Positions 1-7,584 of a stretch of DNA of 64,000 nt are shown here, piece by piece (the first letter of the stretch is position 1; each line of letters begins with the position of its first letter). The position numbers and the translations under genes are program-made. Below the pieces are notes generated by a model. It was given only the letters and a program-made list of their open reading frames with translations, was not told the DNA's origin and ran no database searches. Source of the DNA: CBDDHT01 sp965227905 (GTDB lineage Bacteria > Pseudomonadota > Alphaproteobacteria > Rhizobiales > Methyloligellaceae). The DNA lies in NCBI GenBank assembly GCA_965227905.1, contig OZ245780.1:2666001-2730000 (forward strand). The letters run 5' to 3'.

Positions 1-159
1 CTCCGCTTTACGGGGACCCGCGTCGCAGAGCCTATCCGGGAAGGTTCGGAGATCGATGTGGAATTTCGGATCGACTCAGTTGCGCGCGTCGCGGGTTATC
101 CCGCAGAGTTCTGGGCCAACGCGGAAGCAGCCATTGTCGTGAAACGCCCTGGGCAATGA
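1..159 (+). CDS. C-terminal end of an unknown protein (partial)
   Basis: Frame 1 is open from the first base to a TGA at 157-159, giving the last 52 residues of a protein that starts outside the window. The tail is hydrophilic, alternates charged and hydrophobic residues, and ends in VVKRPGQ. I recognise no family, so no function is given. It converges on the glycosyltransferase gene on the minus strand; only 10 bases separate the two stop codons and no terminator hairpin fits there. Confidence 0.5.
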   Translation, partial: LRFTGTRVAEPIREGSEIDVEFRIDSVARVAGYPAEFWANAEAAIVVKRPGQ

Positions 160-169
160 ACCTCTAGTG

Positions 170-1426
170 TCATCCGGTTTCTTTGAGCAATGATTTGTAG
201 AGGTCGTCGTAAGCGCCGACGCAAACCTCCAGGGAATACAGTTCGCGCGCGCGCCTCCTGCCACTCTCTCCCATTGCCTTGGCCTTCTCCGGATCGTTCA
301 AAAGGTCTGCGATTGCCGCGCCAAGCTTCTCCGGTGCGTGAGGCGGAACAATATATCCGGTATCGCCGTCGACAACGGCATCGCTATTGCCGCCAACATC
401 GGTTGCAACCATCGGAAGCCCCGATGCCATGGCTTCAATAAGGGCATTGGAGAAGCCTTCCTGATGGGAAGACAGCACACCGATATCTGCGGCGGCAAGA
501 AGATCGGGAACATCCTCTCTGAGACCGGTAAAGCGCACATTCCGGCCAAGCTCAAGCTCACTTGTCAGTTGTTCGAGCTCATCAAGGGCACCGTCGTCGC
601 GACCGACTGCCAAAAGAAGCCAGTCATCCGAGACGTCGTTTTTCAGGGATGCCAAGCCGCGCAGTAGATCCGCATGACCCTTATAGGGGATCAGGTTGGC
701 GACAATGACGACCACTTTGGTCTGTTCCGAGATGCCGAGTGCGGCGCGGGTTTCCAAACGCCGGTCGCTCGAACCATATCGGGAAAGGTCGATCCCGTTG
801 TGAATGAGATGGACCTTGTTCGACGGGCAACCTTCGCGCGTGATTAGCTGTTCGACCACGGCCGACGAATTGCCAAGGATGACAGACATCCGTCCGTGCA
901 GCCAGAGTTCGACGCGTCTGAGATGCGGCCAACGGGCCTGATAATTGTCGAGGCTGCGTCGGCTCATGATGCGGATTGGCGTTCGCGCCAGAACAGAGAG
1001 AGGTCCGCCGATCAGATAGGCCCCGGGAAGATAGAAATGTACGATATCGGGGCGCCGGCGCAACAGCAGCCATAGCAGTTTGCCGCCCGACATGGTTGCC
1101 TGCATGGCCAGGGACAAGAATGCGGGGAGGCGGGTGTCCGGTGTTATGGGTGGTGCGATAACCTCGACACCGTCCGCCTCGACATCTTCCGCTTGCGCCC
1201 CGCGTTGCGCCAAACAGTAGATTGCCGGCTTCCACCCTCGCTGTCGGAGCTCGGGTGTAATCATCCGCAGATGGAACTCAGCGCCGCCAAAATCGAGTGA
1301 GCCAATCACATAAAGAATGCGGTCACGGCGCGAACTTGTGCGACCGTGACTTTTCGATGGCGGGTTTTCCCCGCTAGGTGCCGTTGCTTCCGGCATCGCT
1401 CTCACATCGGCGATAGACATACTCAT
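170..1426 (-). CDS. Glycosyltransferase family 4
   Basis: GT-B glycosyltransferase of about 418 residues, the usual size for GT4, expected to move a sugar from a nucleotide donor to a glycan acceptor at the inner membrane face. The N-terminal acceptor domain opens with a beta strand and a GGAE loop. The C-terminal donor domain has the E-x7-E signature EGFSNALIE near residue 322, followed by MASGLPMVATDVGG. The start chosen is ATG at 1426; ATGs at 1420 and 1396 are alternatives. It overlaps the end of the upstream methyltransferase gene by about 50 bases, so the two are probably co-transcribed leftward. Donor and acceptor cannot be read from sequence. Confidence 0.9.
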   Translation of the reverse strand: MSMSIADVRAMPEATAPSGENPPSKSHGRTSSRRDRILYVIGSLDFGGAEFHLRMITPELRQRGWKPAIYCLAQRGAQAEDVEADGVEVIAPPITPDTRLPAFLSLAMQATMSGGKLLWLLLRRRPDIVHFYLPGAYLIGGPLSVLARTPIRIMSRRSLDNYQARWPHLRRVELWLHGRMSVILGNSSAVVEQLITREGCPSNKVHLIHNGIDLSRYGSSDRRLETRAALGISEQTKVVVIVANLIPYKGHADLLRGLASLKNDVSDDWLLLAVGRDDGALDELEQLTSELELGRNVRFTGLREDVPDLLAAADIGVLSSHQEGFSNALIEAMASGLPMVATDVGGNSDAVVDGDTGYIVPPHAPEKLGAAIADLLNDPEKAKAMGESGRRRARELYSLEVCVGAYDDLYKSLLKETG

Positions 1427-2222
1427 CGCATCCCGATCCAAGCAGTCCGGTACGGGTCTTCTGACCAATGAAGCGAACGCGCTCGAAGCCGAGGGTCGTC
1501 ATCATAGTATCAACTTCGGTTGGAGAAATCGGCTCATAGGGAAAGCCGCCGAGCCAATCGTGAATGTCGGTCCGCAAATTCATGCCGCGTCGCCCACGAT
1601 AGGAGTCCACATACGCCTGGTAGCTGCGGCCTGCTCCCATCAACCCAAGTCGCAGAAGACCGAGATATGTCGCCTGTGCCCGCCGTTGTGCGGCCGGGCC
1701 GGCGTTGGCATACCAACGTTTCTCCCGAATCCAGAACCAATCCAGTGGCGTTCGGCGGTACAGGGCGAATACGAAGAGGCCATGAGGTGCAACCATTGCG
1801 GCCGCCTTCCGCATGGCGACGTCAAGATTGCCGGTATGATGAAGAACCCCCCAGGAGTAAACGACATCGAACCGACCGAGCAGATCCGGATCCATGTCGA
1901 AAACGCTGCGCGTGTCGACGGTCCATGGTGAATCGGGAGCATGCTTTTCTAGCAGAGCATTTGCTGTCGCCGTCGAATGTGGATCGATGTCGGCAGCTAG
2001 CAGTCGGGAGGCGCCAAATCTTGCGGCGGCAAGCGCGTGCAAACCGGAGCCGCAACCGATGTCGATGAAGCTTCTGCCAGCGATTTCCTGCTTATCCACA
2101 AGTTTTTCGAGGCCTGCTTCAGCCTCGCGGATTGCGGCCGCGTCGACAGAGGTCGCAAAATCGGCCCAATTCTGGCCAAAAGCGAAATGACTTTCCAAAT
2201 CTGTCAGATTTTCAGCAGTCAT
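1374..2222 (-). CDS. Class I SAM-dependent methyltransferase
   Basis: A 282-residue Rossmann-fold methyltransferase. Motif I is FIDIGCGSGLHALAAA near residues 53-68, followed by an acidic AADID at the end of strand 2 and the post-I segment FDVVYSWGVLHHTG typical of Methyltransf_11/25-type enzymes. It carries an extra C-terminal region rich in aromatic residues after the core. It is first in a two-gene leftward unit with the GT4 gene and is divergent from the winged-helix regulator, with 117 bases between starts. The probable role is O- or N-methylation of a sugar, inferred only from context. Confidence 0.87.
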   Translation of the reverse strand: MTAENLTDLESHFAFGQNWADFATSVDAAAIREAEAGLEKLVDKQEIAGRSFIDIGCGSGLHALAAARFGASRLLAADIDPHSTATANALLEKHAPDSPWTVDTRSVFDMDPDLLGRFDVVYSWGVLHHTGNLDVAMRKAAAMVAPHGLFVFALYRRTPLDWFWIREKRWYANAGPAAQRRAQATYLGLLRLGLMGAGRSYQAYVDSYRGRRGMNLRTDIHDWLGGFPYEPISPTEVDTMMTTLGFERVRFIGQKTRTGLLGSGCDEYVYRRCESDAGSNGT

Positions 2223-2261
2223 TGAGCCTGCCTGCCACGATGGTCGCGATAGCGATGCCGA

Positions 2262-2290
2262 TTGACGTCCGGCGCCGAGGAGAGTAGGTG
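2262..2290 (+). promoter_or_regulatory. Possible promoter of the regulator operon
   Basis: TTGACG at 2262-2267 is followed after 17 bases by TAGGTG (2285-2290), a good -35 and poor -10 for a sigma-70-type promoter. The same TTGACG hexamer precedes the palindrome at the two other sites (3507, 20724), which makes it more credible than the -10 alone. Confidence 0.35.
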
Positions 2291-2305
2291 TTCAGCATCT
2301 GAACA
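2289..2305 (+). promoter_or_regulatory. Palindromic operator, copy 1 (TGTTCA-N5-TGAACA)
   Basis: Perfect inverted repeat with 6-base arms and a 5-base spacer, TGTTCAGCATCTGAACA, 35 bases before the regulator ATG and at or just past the predicted start of transcription. The 5-base arms GTTCA/TGAAC with a 5-base spacer recur at 3512-3526 and 20729-20743, each in a leader region. The position suggests autoregulation by the adjacent winged-helix protein; this is inference. Confidence 0.6.
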
Positions 2306-2339
2306 TAGAAAGTTCCAGCGTTGGTACAGTAAGTTAGTC

Positions 2340-2975
2340 ATGCCGGAAGCCGAAGACCAGATCGTCCGCCGTATCCTGACCGCCATTGATGATGACGCGG
2401 GGATTTCCCAGCGCAAATTATCAGGCGAGATGGGTATTGCCGTAGGCTCCGTAAACTGGCATCTCAAACGCTGTGTCACCAAGGGCCTCGTGAAGCTTCA
2501 GCAGGCTCCTGTCAAGCGGTATCTCTACTATCTGACACCAAAGGGGTTCGAGGAAAAGGCCCGCCTGACGGCATCCTTTATTCAGACATCTTTCGAATTG
2601 TATCGGCTCGGTCGCAAGGAATGCGCCGAACAGTTCAGATATTATGCCGATCGGGGGTATGATCGCGTGTTTTTGGCCGGAGCGGGAGATTTTGCCGAAA
2701 TCGCTATTTTTTCGGCGATGGAGTCGCCGGCGAGCCCGTGCGCTGTCATTGACAACGGAGAGGATCGGGCGGCTTGCGCCGGGGTTCCCATCTTGCCGTC
2801 GCTTGAGACCGCGGTCACGGAGATGGACGGCCGTCTTCCCGATGCCGTTCTCCTGACTGACCTGGCTGATCCTCGGAAAACCTTCGAAACCGTGTTGGCG
2901 GATGCTGGAAAACTGGGCCTTGGCCGCGATCGGATCGACGTTCCAAGGCTCCTCAATTTCAAACCGGATCAATGA
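2340..2975 (+). CDS. Winged-helix transcriptional regulator with Rossmann-like C-terminal domain
   Basis: A protein of 211 residues from the ATG at 2340; the frame is open further upstream but crosses the palindrome. Residues 1-75 form a winged helix: a recognition helix around GSVNWHLKRCVTKGLV and a wing with RYLYYLTPKGF, like MarR-type EPS-associated regulators. A helical linker (about 76-105) leads to a second domain beginning RVFLAGAGDFAEIAIF, with a G-x-G loop and later AGVPILPSLE, resembling the N-terminal Rossmann unit of PglD/NeuD sugar acyltransferases. That domain could sense a nucleotide sugar or dinucleotide, but this is speculative. The stop overlaps the start of the antiterminator gene. 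Confidence 0.8.
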   Translation: MPEAEDQIVRRILTAIDDDAGISQRKLSGEMGIAVGSVNWHLKRCVTKGLVKLQQAPVKRYLYYLTPKGFEEKARLTASFIQTSFELYRLGRKECAEQFRYYADRGYDRVFLAGAGDFAEIAIFSAMESPASPCAVIDNGEDRAACAGVPILPSLETAVTEMDGRLPDAVLLTDLADPRKTFETVLADAGKLGLGRDRIDVPRLLNFKPDQ

Positions 2976-3499
2976 CCATGACCGATCAAAAGCAAGTGGT
3001 TTCGACCTGGATTGCGGCCAGCACCCACGCGCATAAAGAGCCAACGGCGATCACCAACCTCGAGCGCCAGGGCTTCGATGCCTATTGCCCGATGATCAAG
3101 CGACGCGTTCGGCATGCGCGGAAGCTCCGAGAGGTTTTGCGGCCTCTGTTTCCAGGATATGTCTTTATTCGGCTCGATCTCGACCGGGATCAATGGCGCC
3201 CGATCATGTCGACGATCGGTGTGCGCAATCTGATTCGGTTTGGAGATCGTCTCGGCGCATTGCCGACCGCTTTCGTCGAAACCTTGCTGGCCCGTGAGCA
3301 GGATGGCGCGTTAACGCTGCCGCCGGCAAAAGCCGCCTATGCACCTGGCGAACAGGTTCGACTGAGGGAAGGGCCGTTCGAAGGGCTTGTGGCCACGGTT
3401 TTGACGGCAAGCGACTGTGATCGCCTGCTGGTTTTGATGGACCTTTTGAAGCGCAGCGTGCGCGTCAAAGTCGCTATCGAGGACGTCATTCCAGCTTAA
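2972..3499 (+). CDS. RfaH/NusG-like transcription antiterminator
   Basis: A specialised NusG paralogue of 175 residues. The N-terminal NGN domain has the usual W near the start (TWIAAST), a basic patch KRRVRHARKLREV, then LFPGYVFIRLDL, the hallmark PGYVFV-like strand of this family. The C-terminal KOW region begins near YAPGEQVRLREGPFEGL. Such proteins bind elongating RNA polymerase at an ops sequence and stop early termination in long polysaccharide operons. ATG at 2972 overlaps the regulator stop (ATGA); ATG at 2978 is an alternative. Two ops-like elements with core TGCGGTAGC lie at 3571 and 20776, in the leaders of the two large blocks, which fits this role well. Confidence 0.9.
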   Translation: MTMTDQKQVVSTWIAASTHAHKEPTAITNLERQGFDAYCPMIKRRVRHARKLREVLRPLFPGYVFIRLDLDRDQWRPIMSTIGVRNLIRFGDRLGALPTAFVETLLAREQDGALTLPPAKAAYAPGEQVRLREGPFEGLVATVLTASDCDRLLVLMDLLKRSVRVKVAIEDVIPA

Positions 3500-3506
3500 A
3501 ACCGGA

Positions 3507-3536
3507 TTGACGTTCAGAAATTGAACACGCTAGTGT
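3507..3536 (+). promoter_or_regulatory. Putative promoter with palindromic operator, copy 2
   Basis: TTGACG at 3507-3512, then TAGTGT at 3531-3536 after an 18-base gap, could be a promoter for block 1. The palindrome GTTCA-GAAAT-TGAAC at 3512-3526 sits inside the spacer, where a bound protein would block RNA polymerase. TTGACGTTCA-N5-TGAACA is shared exactly, apart from the spacer, with the site at 20724-20744. Confidence 0.6.
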
Positions 3537-3557
3537 TCGCCATCGTCGCAAAGACGG

Positions 3558-3596
3558 CTCCGGGGGGATTTTCACCCGGAGTGCGGTAGCCGTGGT
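3558..3596 (+). promoter_or_regulatory. ops/JUMPstart-like antitermination element, copy 1
   Basis: Bases 3571-3596 match bases 20776-20801 at 24 of 26 positions. The core TGCGGTAGC contains GCGGTAGC, which is also in the enterobacterial ops site recognised by RfaH. CTCCGGG (3558-3564) can pair with CCCGGAG (3575-3581), placing a 7-base-pair hairpin just before the core. It lies 63 bases before the first gene of block 1 and just after the RfaH-like gene. Confidence 0.6.
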
Positions 3597-3658
3597 GAAA
3601 TCGGTCTATCGGCAGTACCTCCAAGTTCCTTCTGGCATTTGTAATCGGTGAGCAATCC

Positions 3659-5398
3659 GTGACGCGGAAATCCAACATTCTTGGTATTCACGATGGGCAC
3701 AACTGCGGCGCCACGCTGGTGCGCGACGGTGTCATTGTCGCTTCGGTTTCCGAAGAGCGGCTGACTCGGCGTAAGAACGAGGTCGGCTATCCGGAAAAGG
3801 CTATCGAAGATGTACTGCGCATCGGCGGTCTTGACGCCAGCGAACTCGATGAAGTGGTCTATGCTTCACTGTTCATGCACGTGACGCAGTATCTCCAGGA
3901 AATTGGAGCATGGTACGCCGTCGGTCTTGCCGACCAGCGCGCTGCGGCGCGAAAGCCCAAGGCTTATCAGAAGACGGTTTTCGAGGAACGCAAGCGTGCC
4001 CGGATCGACCAAGTCGCTACACATCTTGGCATTTCAGAAGCCAAGGTCGCTTTCGTCGAACACCACTTGGCGCATTTGGCTGCCGCTTACTATACGGCGC
4101 CGGAAATGGCGAATGATGGTCCGTTCCTGGGTCTAACCTGCGATGGCGCAGGCGATAATCTTTGTGCGACCGTCACCGTGTGCGATGGCAACGATTTGAC
4201 GAGGATTTCGGAAACAGGGCGCCACGCCTCGCTCGGCAAGATATATTCGCGCGCGACGTTCCTCATGGGAATGACGCCTTGGGAGCATGAGTACAAACTC
4301 ATGGGCATGGCGCCATATGCCGACCCGGAACGATCCGATCGGGCGGCCGAGCCATTGCGAGAGCTACTGAAGCTGTCCGAAGACGGATTAGGATTTGCCC
4401 AGGCGGGAGAGTTGTCCACCAACTTTTGTTATGAGTTCCTGCGCGAGGCATTCGAGCGCGTTCGTTTCGATACGATCGCTGGCGCCGTTCAACTCTACAC
4501 CGAAGAGATGCTCCTTGCGTGGGTTCGATCGTGTATTCAGCACACGGGACTGAACAATGTCATCTGCGGCGGCGGCGTCTTCATGAACGTCAAGGCGAAC
4601 AAACTCATTGCCGAACTGCCGGAAGTGCAATCGCTTTATGTGATGCCTTCAGGCGCCGACGAATCACTGTCGATTGGCGCGGCCTTGCATCGCTATTATC
4701 AAGCAGCGGGGGAGACGGATTATTCGCGCTCGCGGCTCACCAATCTATATCTGGGCGGCGAATTCGATCGCAATGTCCAGAGCAGCGCATTGGAGAATGG
4801 CATCGACGGGATTGATGTCGAGGTGCGAACGCCAAATGATATGAACCGAGCGGTTGCCGACCTGTTGGCCGAAGGCGAAATCGTTGCAAGTTGCCGGGGG
4901 CGTATGGAGTGGGGCGCAAGAGCGCTTGGAAATCGTAGTATTCTCGCAAGCGCCGACAATTATTCACGCGTCGAAGTCATCAACAATATGATCAAAATGC
5001 GCGATTTCTGGATGCCATTTGCGCCGTCTATCAAAGCTGAAGCAGCGAGCCGGTATTTCGATGATCCCAAGGATCTGAAGCCCTGGTTCATGACCCTGGC
5101 CTATGCCGCGCGCGAAGAGAATTTTGGCGATCTGGTAGCCGGGTCTCATCCTCGCGATCGCACGATCCGCCCGCAGCTCGTTACGCGCGAAGCGAATCCC
5201 AACTATCATGCGGTCATCGATGAATTCGACCAGAAGACTGGTCGCGGTGTGGTCTTGAATACGTCTTTCAATCTGCATGGCGAGCCGATCGTCTACTCGC
5301 CGGCTGATGCGGTACGTGTCTTTGTGAAGTCCGGCCTAGAGCATTTGGCCATGGACGATTTTCTTGTCTCGAAGCGCTCAGCTGGCGCTCAGACTTGA
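3659..5398 (+). CDS. Carbamoyltransferase, NodU/CmcH/TobZ family (first copy)
   Basis: A 579-residue protein of the family that makes carbamoyl-adenylate from carbamoyl phosphate and ATP and passes the carbamoyl group to a sugar hydroxyl. The N-terminal Kae1-like ATPase fold starts ILGIHDGHNCGATLV. The metal-binding HHLAH appears near residue 125 in VEHHLAHLAAAYY, and GGGVFMNVKANK marks the second half. The C-terminal YrdC-like segment has RMEWGARALGNRSIL and NTSFNLHGEPIV, both typical. The start is the GTG at 3659. It is first in block 1, with a 34-base gap to the WbqC gene, and the likely role is O-carbamoylation of a cluster sugar. A second copy lies at 39861. Confidence 0.9.
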   Translation: MTRKSNILGIHDGHNCGATLVRDGVIVASVSEERLTRRKNEVGYPEKAIEDVLRIGGLDASELDEVVYASLFMHVTQYLQEIGAWYAVGLADQRAAARKPKAYQKTVFEERKRARIDQVATHLGISEAKVAFVEHHLAHLAAAYYTAPEMANDGPFLGLTCDGAGDNLCATVTVCDGNDLTRISETGRHASLGKIYSRATFLMGMTPWEHEYKLMGMAPYADPERSDRAAEPLRELLKLSEDGLGFAQAGELSTNFCYEFLREAFERVRFDTIAGAVQLYTEEMLLAWVRSCIQHTGLNNVICGGGVFMNVKANKLIAELPEVQSLYVMPSGADESLSIGAALHRYYQAAGETDYSRSRLTNLYLGGEFDRNVQSSALENGIDGIDVEVRTPNDMNRAVADLLAEGEIVASCRGRMEWGARALGNRSILASADNYSRVEVINNMIKMRDFWMPFAPSIKAEAASRYFDDPKDLKPWFMTLAYAAREENFGDLVAGSHPRDRTIRPQLVTREANPNYHAVIDEFDQKTGRGVVLNTSFNLHGEPIVYSPADAVRVFVKSGLEHLAMDDFLVSKRSAGAQT

Positions 5399-5431
5399 AG
5401 CTTAGCGAACCTTCGCGCGGGTCGTTCATAA

Positions 5432-6118
5432 GTGGCTCGAACTGTCTCAATTCACCAGCCGGCCTATCTCCCTTGGCTTGGTTATTTCGATAAGATTCAT
5501 CAATCCGATCTCTTCATCTATCTCGACACCGTCCAGTTTCAGAAGAACAGTTTTCAGAACCGCAACAAGATTCGGACATCCGATGGGTGGATCTGGTTGA
5601 CGGTTCCCGTGGAGACCAAGGGGCGGTTGTATTCGACCGAGATCAAGGATCTGACGATTAACAATCGGGCTAACTGGCGCCGTAAGCATCTTGAGTCGAT
5701 CCGGACGAACTATCGCAAGGCCGCGCACTTCGACGATGTTTTTGGATGGGTCGCGCCTTACTATGAAAAGCCCTGGGACCGCCTATCCGATCTATGCTTC
5801 GAGATGATGATTGATTGCAAAGCACGGCTTGGATTGGAGACAGAGATCGTCCGGGCATCTGAGCAATTTTCGGTCGAAGGTGCAAAGAGCGATCTCATCC
5901 TGGAGTTGTGCAAAGCCGCCGGGGCGACGCGCTACCTTTCAGGGGCACTAGGGCGCGACTATCTCGATCTTCGATCATTTACCGATGCTGGGATTGAAGT
6001 CGCTTTCCAGGACTATCAACATCCGCAATACCCGCAGGCATATCCCGGTTTCGAGTCCGGGATGGGTGTTGTCGACCTATTCATGTGCGCTGACAATCCA
6101 AAGACTTTTTTCTGCTAA
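5432..6118 (+). CDS. WbqC-like family protein
   Basis: A 228-residue member of the WbqC family, full length. The family N-terminus is clear: VSIHQPAYLPWLGYF, then YLDTVQFQKNSFQNRNKI, and a middle segment with YLSGALGRDYLD and a late tyrosine/proline-rich stretch. These proteins are found almost only in O-antigen and capsule clusters, often near aminotransferases; I know of no secure reaction for them. The start is GTG at 5432. It follows the carbamoyltransferase gene in the same direction and converges on the dehydratase gene at 6269. Confidence 0.85.
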   Translation: MARTVSIHQPAYLPWLGYFDKIHQSDLFIYLDTVQFQKNSFQNRNKIRTSDGWIWLTVPVETKGRLYSTEIKDLTINNRANWRRKHLESIRTNYRKAAHFDDVFGWVAPYYEKPWDRLSDLCFEMMIDCKARLGLETEIVRASEQFSVEGAKSDLILELCKAAGATRYLSGALGRDYLDLRSFTDAGIEVAFQDYQHPQYPQAYPGFESGMGVVDLFMCADNPKTFFC

Positions 6119-6268
6119 TGCCGTCTAGTTAGACGAGCGCGCAGTCTTTCGAATTCGAGATGACCGAAATTGAGCACTGCAGATGTCAGCTGGTTAAGGC
6201 GTTCAAGAGGCCTCAAGAAGCTCTGTGCGATCTCTGTAAACACGTCGCCCATGACATCGTTGCGTAAA

Positions 6269-7267
6269 TTATGCGCTCAGTTTTGCTTCCATGCTTACGC
6301 GTCTTCGCCATTCATCGAGGAGGGAAATCACGCTTTCCTCGAAACTGATTTTTGGCTGCCAGTTCGTAGCTTGTTCAAATTTCTCGGTATTCGGGATTTG
6401 AAGAGTTACGTCGGCCGGGCGTAGCAAGGCCGGATCCTGAAAGGTCGGGATTTCAGATGAGGCATGTTTTTTCAAGAGTTCCAGGAACTCGCCAACTGAA
6501 ACAGTGGTCTTGCCACCGATATTGTAGGCCTCGCCGGGTTTGCAGCGCAGGACTGCGATCCAATAGGCCTCCATCGCATCGCGCACATCGATTAGCGTTC
6601 GAATAGAGTCGAGGTTTCCATGGCGTAGTTCTTTCTGAAGGCCGGCTTCAATCCGGGCAACCTGCCTGGCGAATGACGTCGCGAACAAATCGGTCCGTCG
6701 AGGATTCACATAAGCAAACATGCGCGTGCGGATAATTTTCATCTCGTAACTGCGGAAATAGGTCAGTCCGAGAAAATCCTGCGCAACTTTCGATACGGCG
6801 TAAGGGCTTGAAGGCTGAATGGGGCAATCTTCCGTGATCGGCACGTTCTTCGGGTCGACCTGACCGTAGACCTCGGATGTCGAGCAGTGTTGGATGATGG
6901 GATCGATGCCGAGAATGCGTACAGCCTCAAAGAGATTGCTGGTCCCAAGGATATTGTTGCTCAAGACGGCATGGGGATAAATGAAGGATGCCCGGACATT
7001 CGCATTGGACGCCAGGTGGAAAATGACATCGGGTTTGGCCTCACGAAGCGTCGTTATCACCGATGAAAGATCATTGAGATCACATTCATGAACAGTGACC
7101 CGGTCGGACACAGTCGATAGGTTTTGCTGCGCTGTCGTACTGTGCCATCTGGCGATGCCGCACACGTTAATTGAAGGATGTTTCTCGACGATGTATTCAG
7201 CAAGGTAGCTGCCGCCTGAGCCACCGATACCGGTGATCAGCACATTCTTGATATCTGCGTCGTTCAT
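6269..7267 (-). CDS. GDP-sugar 4,6-dehydratase-like SDR (GMD family)
   Basis: A 332-residue extended short-chain dehydrogenase. The NAD(P) loop is GIGGSGGSYL near the N-terminus, with DVIFHLASNANVRAS after it. The active site shows STSEVYG and YAVSK (Tyr-x3-Lys), as in GDP-mannose 4,6-dehydratase and its heptose homologues (DmhA, DdahA type). It is the only leftward gene between 3.6 and 19 kb. Because the heptose genes downstream build GDP-D,D-heptose, its substrate may be GDP-heptose rather than GDP-mannose; this is inference. An epimerase or 4-reductase role cannot be excluded. It is divergent from the NeuB-type gene, with 317 bases between. Confidence 0.8.
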   Translation of the reverse strand: MNDADIKNVLITGIGGSGGSYLAEYIVEKHPSINVCGIARWHSTTAQQNLSTVSDRVTVHECDLNDLSSVITTLREAKPDVIFHLASNANVRASFIYPHAVLSNNILGTSNLFEAVRILGIDPIIQHCSTSEVYGQVDPKNVPITEDCPIQPSSPYAVSKVAQDFLGLTYFRSYEMKIIRTRMFAYVNPRRTDLFATSFARQVARIEAGLQKELRHGNLDSIRTLIDVRDAMEAYWIAVLRCKPGEAYNIGGKTTVSVGEFLELLKKHASSEIPTFQDPALLRPADVTLQIPNTEKFEQATNWQPKISFEESVISLLDEWRRRVSMEAKLSA

Positions 7268-7584
7268 TTTCTACCCTTTGCTGAGGCGTCATTTCGAATT
7301 CAAGAAGACCGTGCCCGCCTGGACTGCAGGACCAAAAACGCGGGTGAGCAGCGATCGCTAGAACGTATAGTTGGTTGCGATACAACGTTCCAGAGCACAA
7401 CTAAACGCAAATGCGACCCGGGCTAGCTTTGTTCGATCAACGAGTCCCAGAAGAGTTTCTGACGTTTTCACGACATCCAAATCTATCGAAATCCGTTGGG
7501 TGATCGCGAGCGTCGGCATGCAGGTTTTTCCAGATACTCCGGGTGTGAACTTCACTGACCGTGCGAGATGTCTGAAGACAAGAG
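7268..7584. other. Non-coding divergent promoter region
   Basis: 317 bases between the starts of two divergent genes. No convincing small gene, GTTCA/TGAAC palindrome or ops-like core was found here. It must hold the leftward promoter of the dehydratase gene and probably a promoter for the NeuB-type gene, but I cannot point to either. Confidence 0.4.

Noticed and set aside
1520..2068. A 182-codon open frame on the plus strand inside the methyltransferase gene
   Set aside because: It is the antisense shadow of a clear SAM methyltransferase, Arg-rich, with no domain or ribosome-binding site.
6122..6135. Small inverted repeat CGTCTAGTTAGACG between convergent genes
   Set aside because: The stem is only 5-6 base pairs and no T-run follows on either strand, so it does not support a terminator.
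6170..6424. Open frame of 84 codons on the plus strand after wbqC
   Set aside because: Most of it lies antisense to the dehydratase gene and it has no protein-like pattern.
7362..7391. GAACGT and ACGTTC arms in the 7.3 kb divergent region
   Set aside because: Six-base arms with an 18-base gap and no second copy at other leaders; too weak for an operator call.
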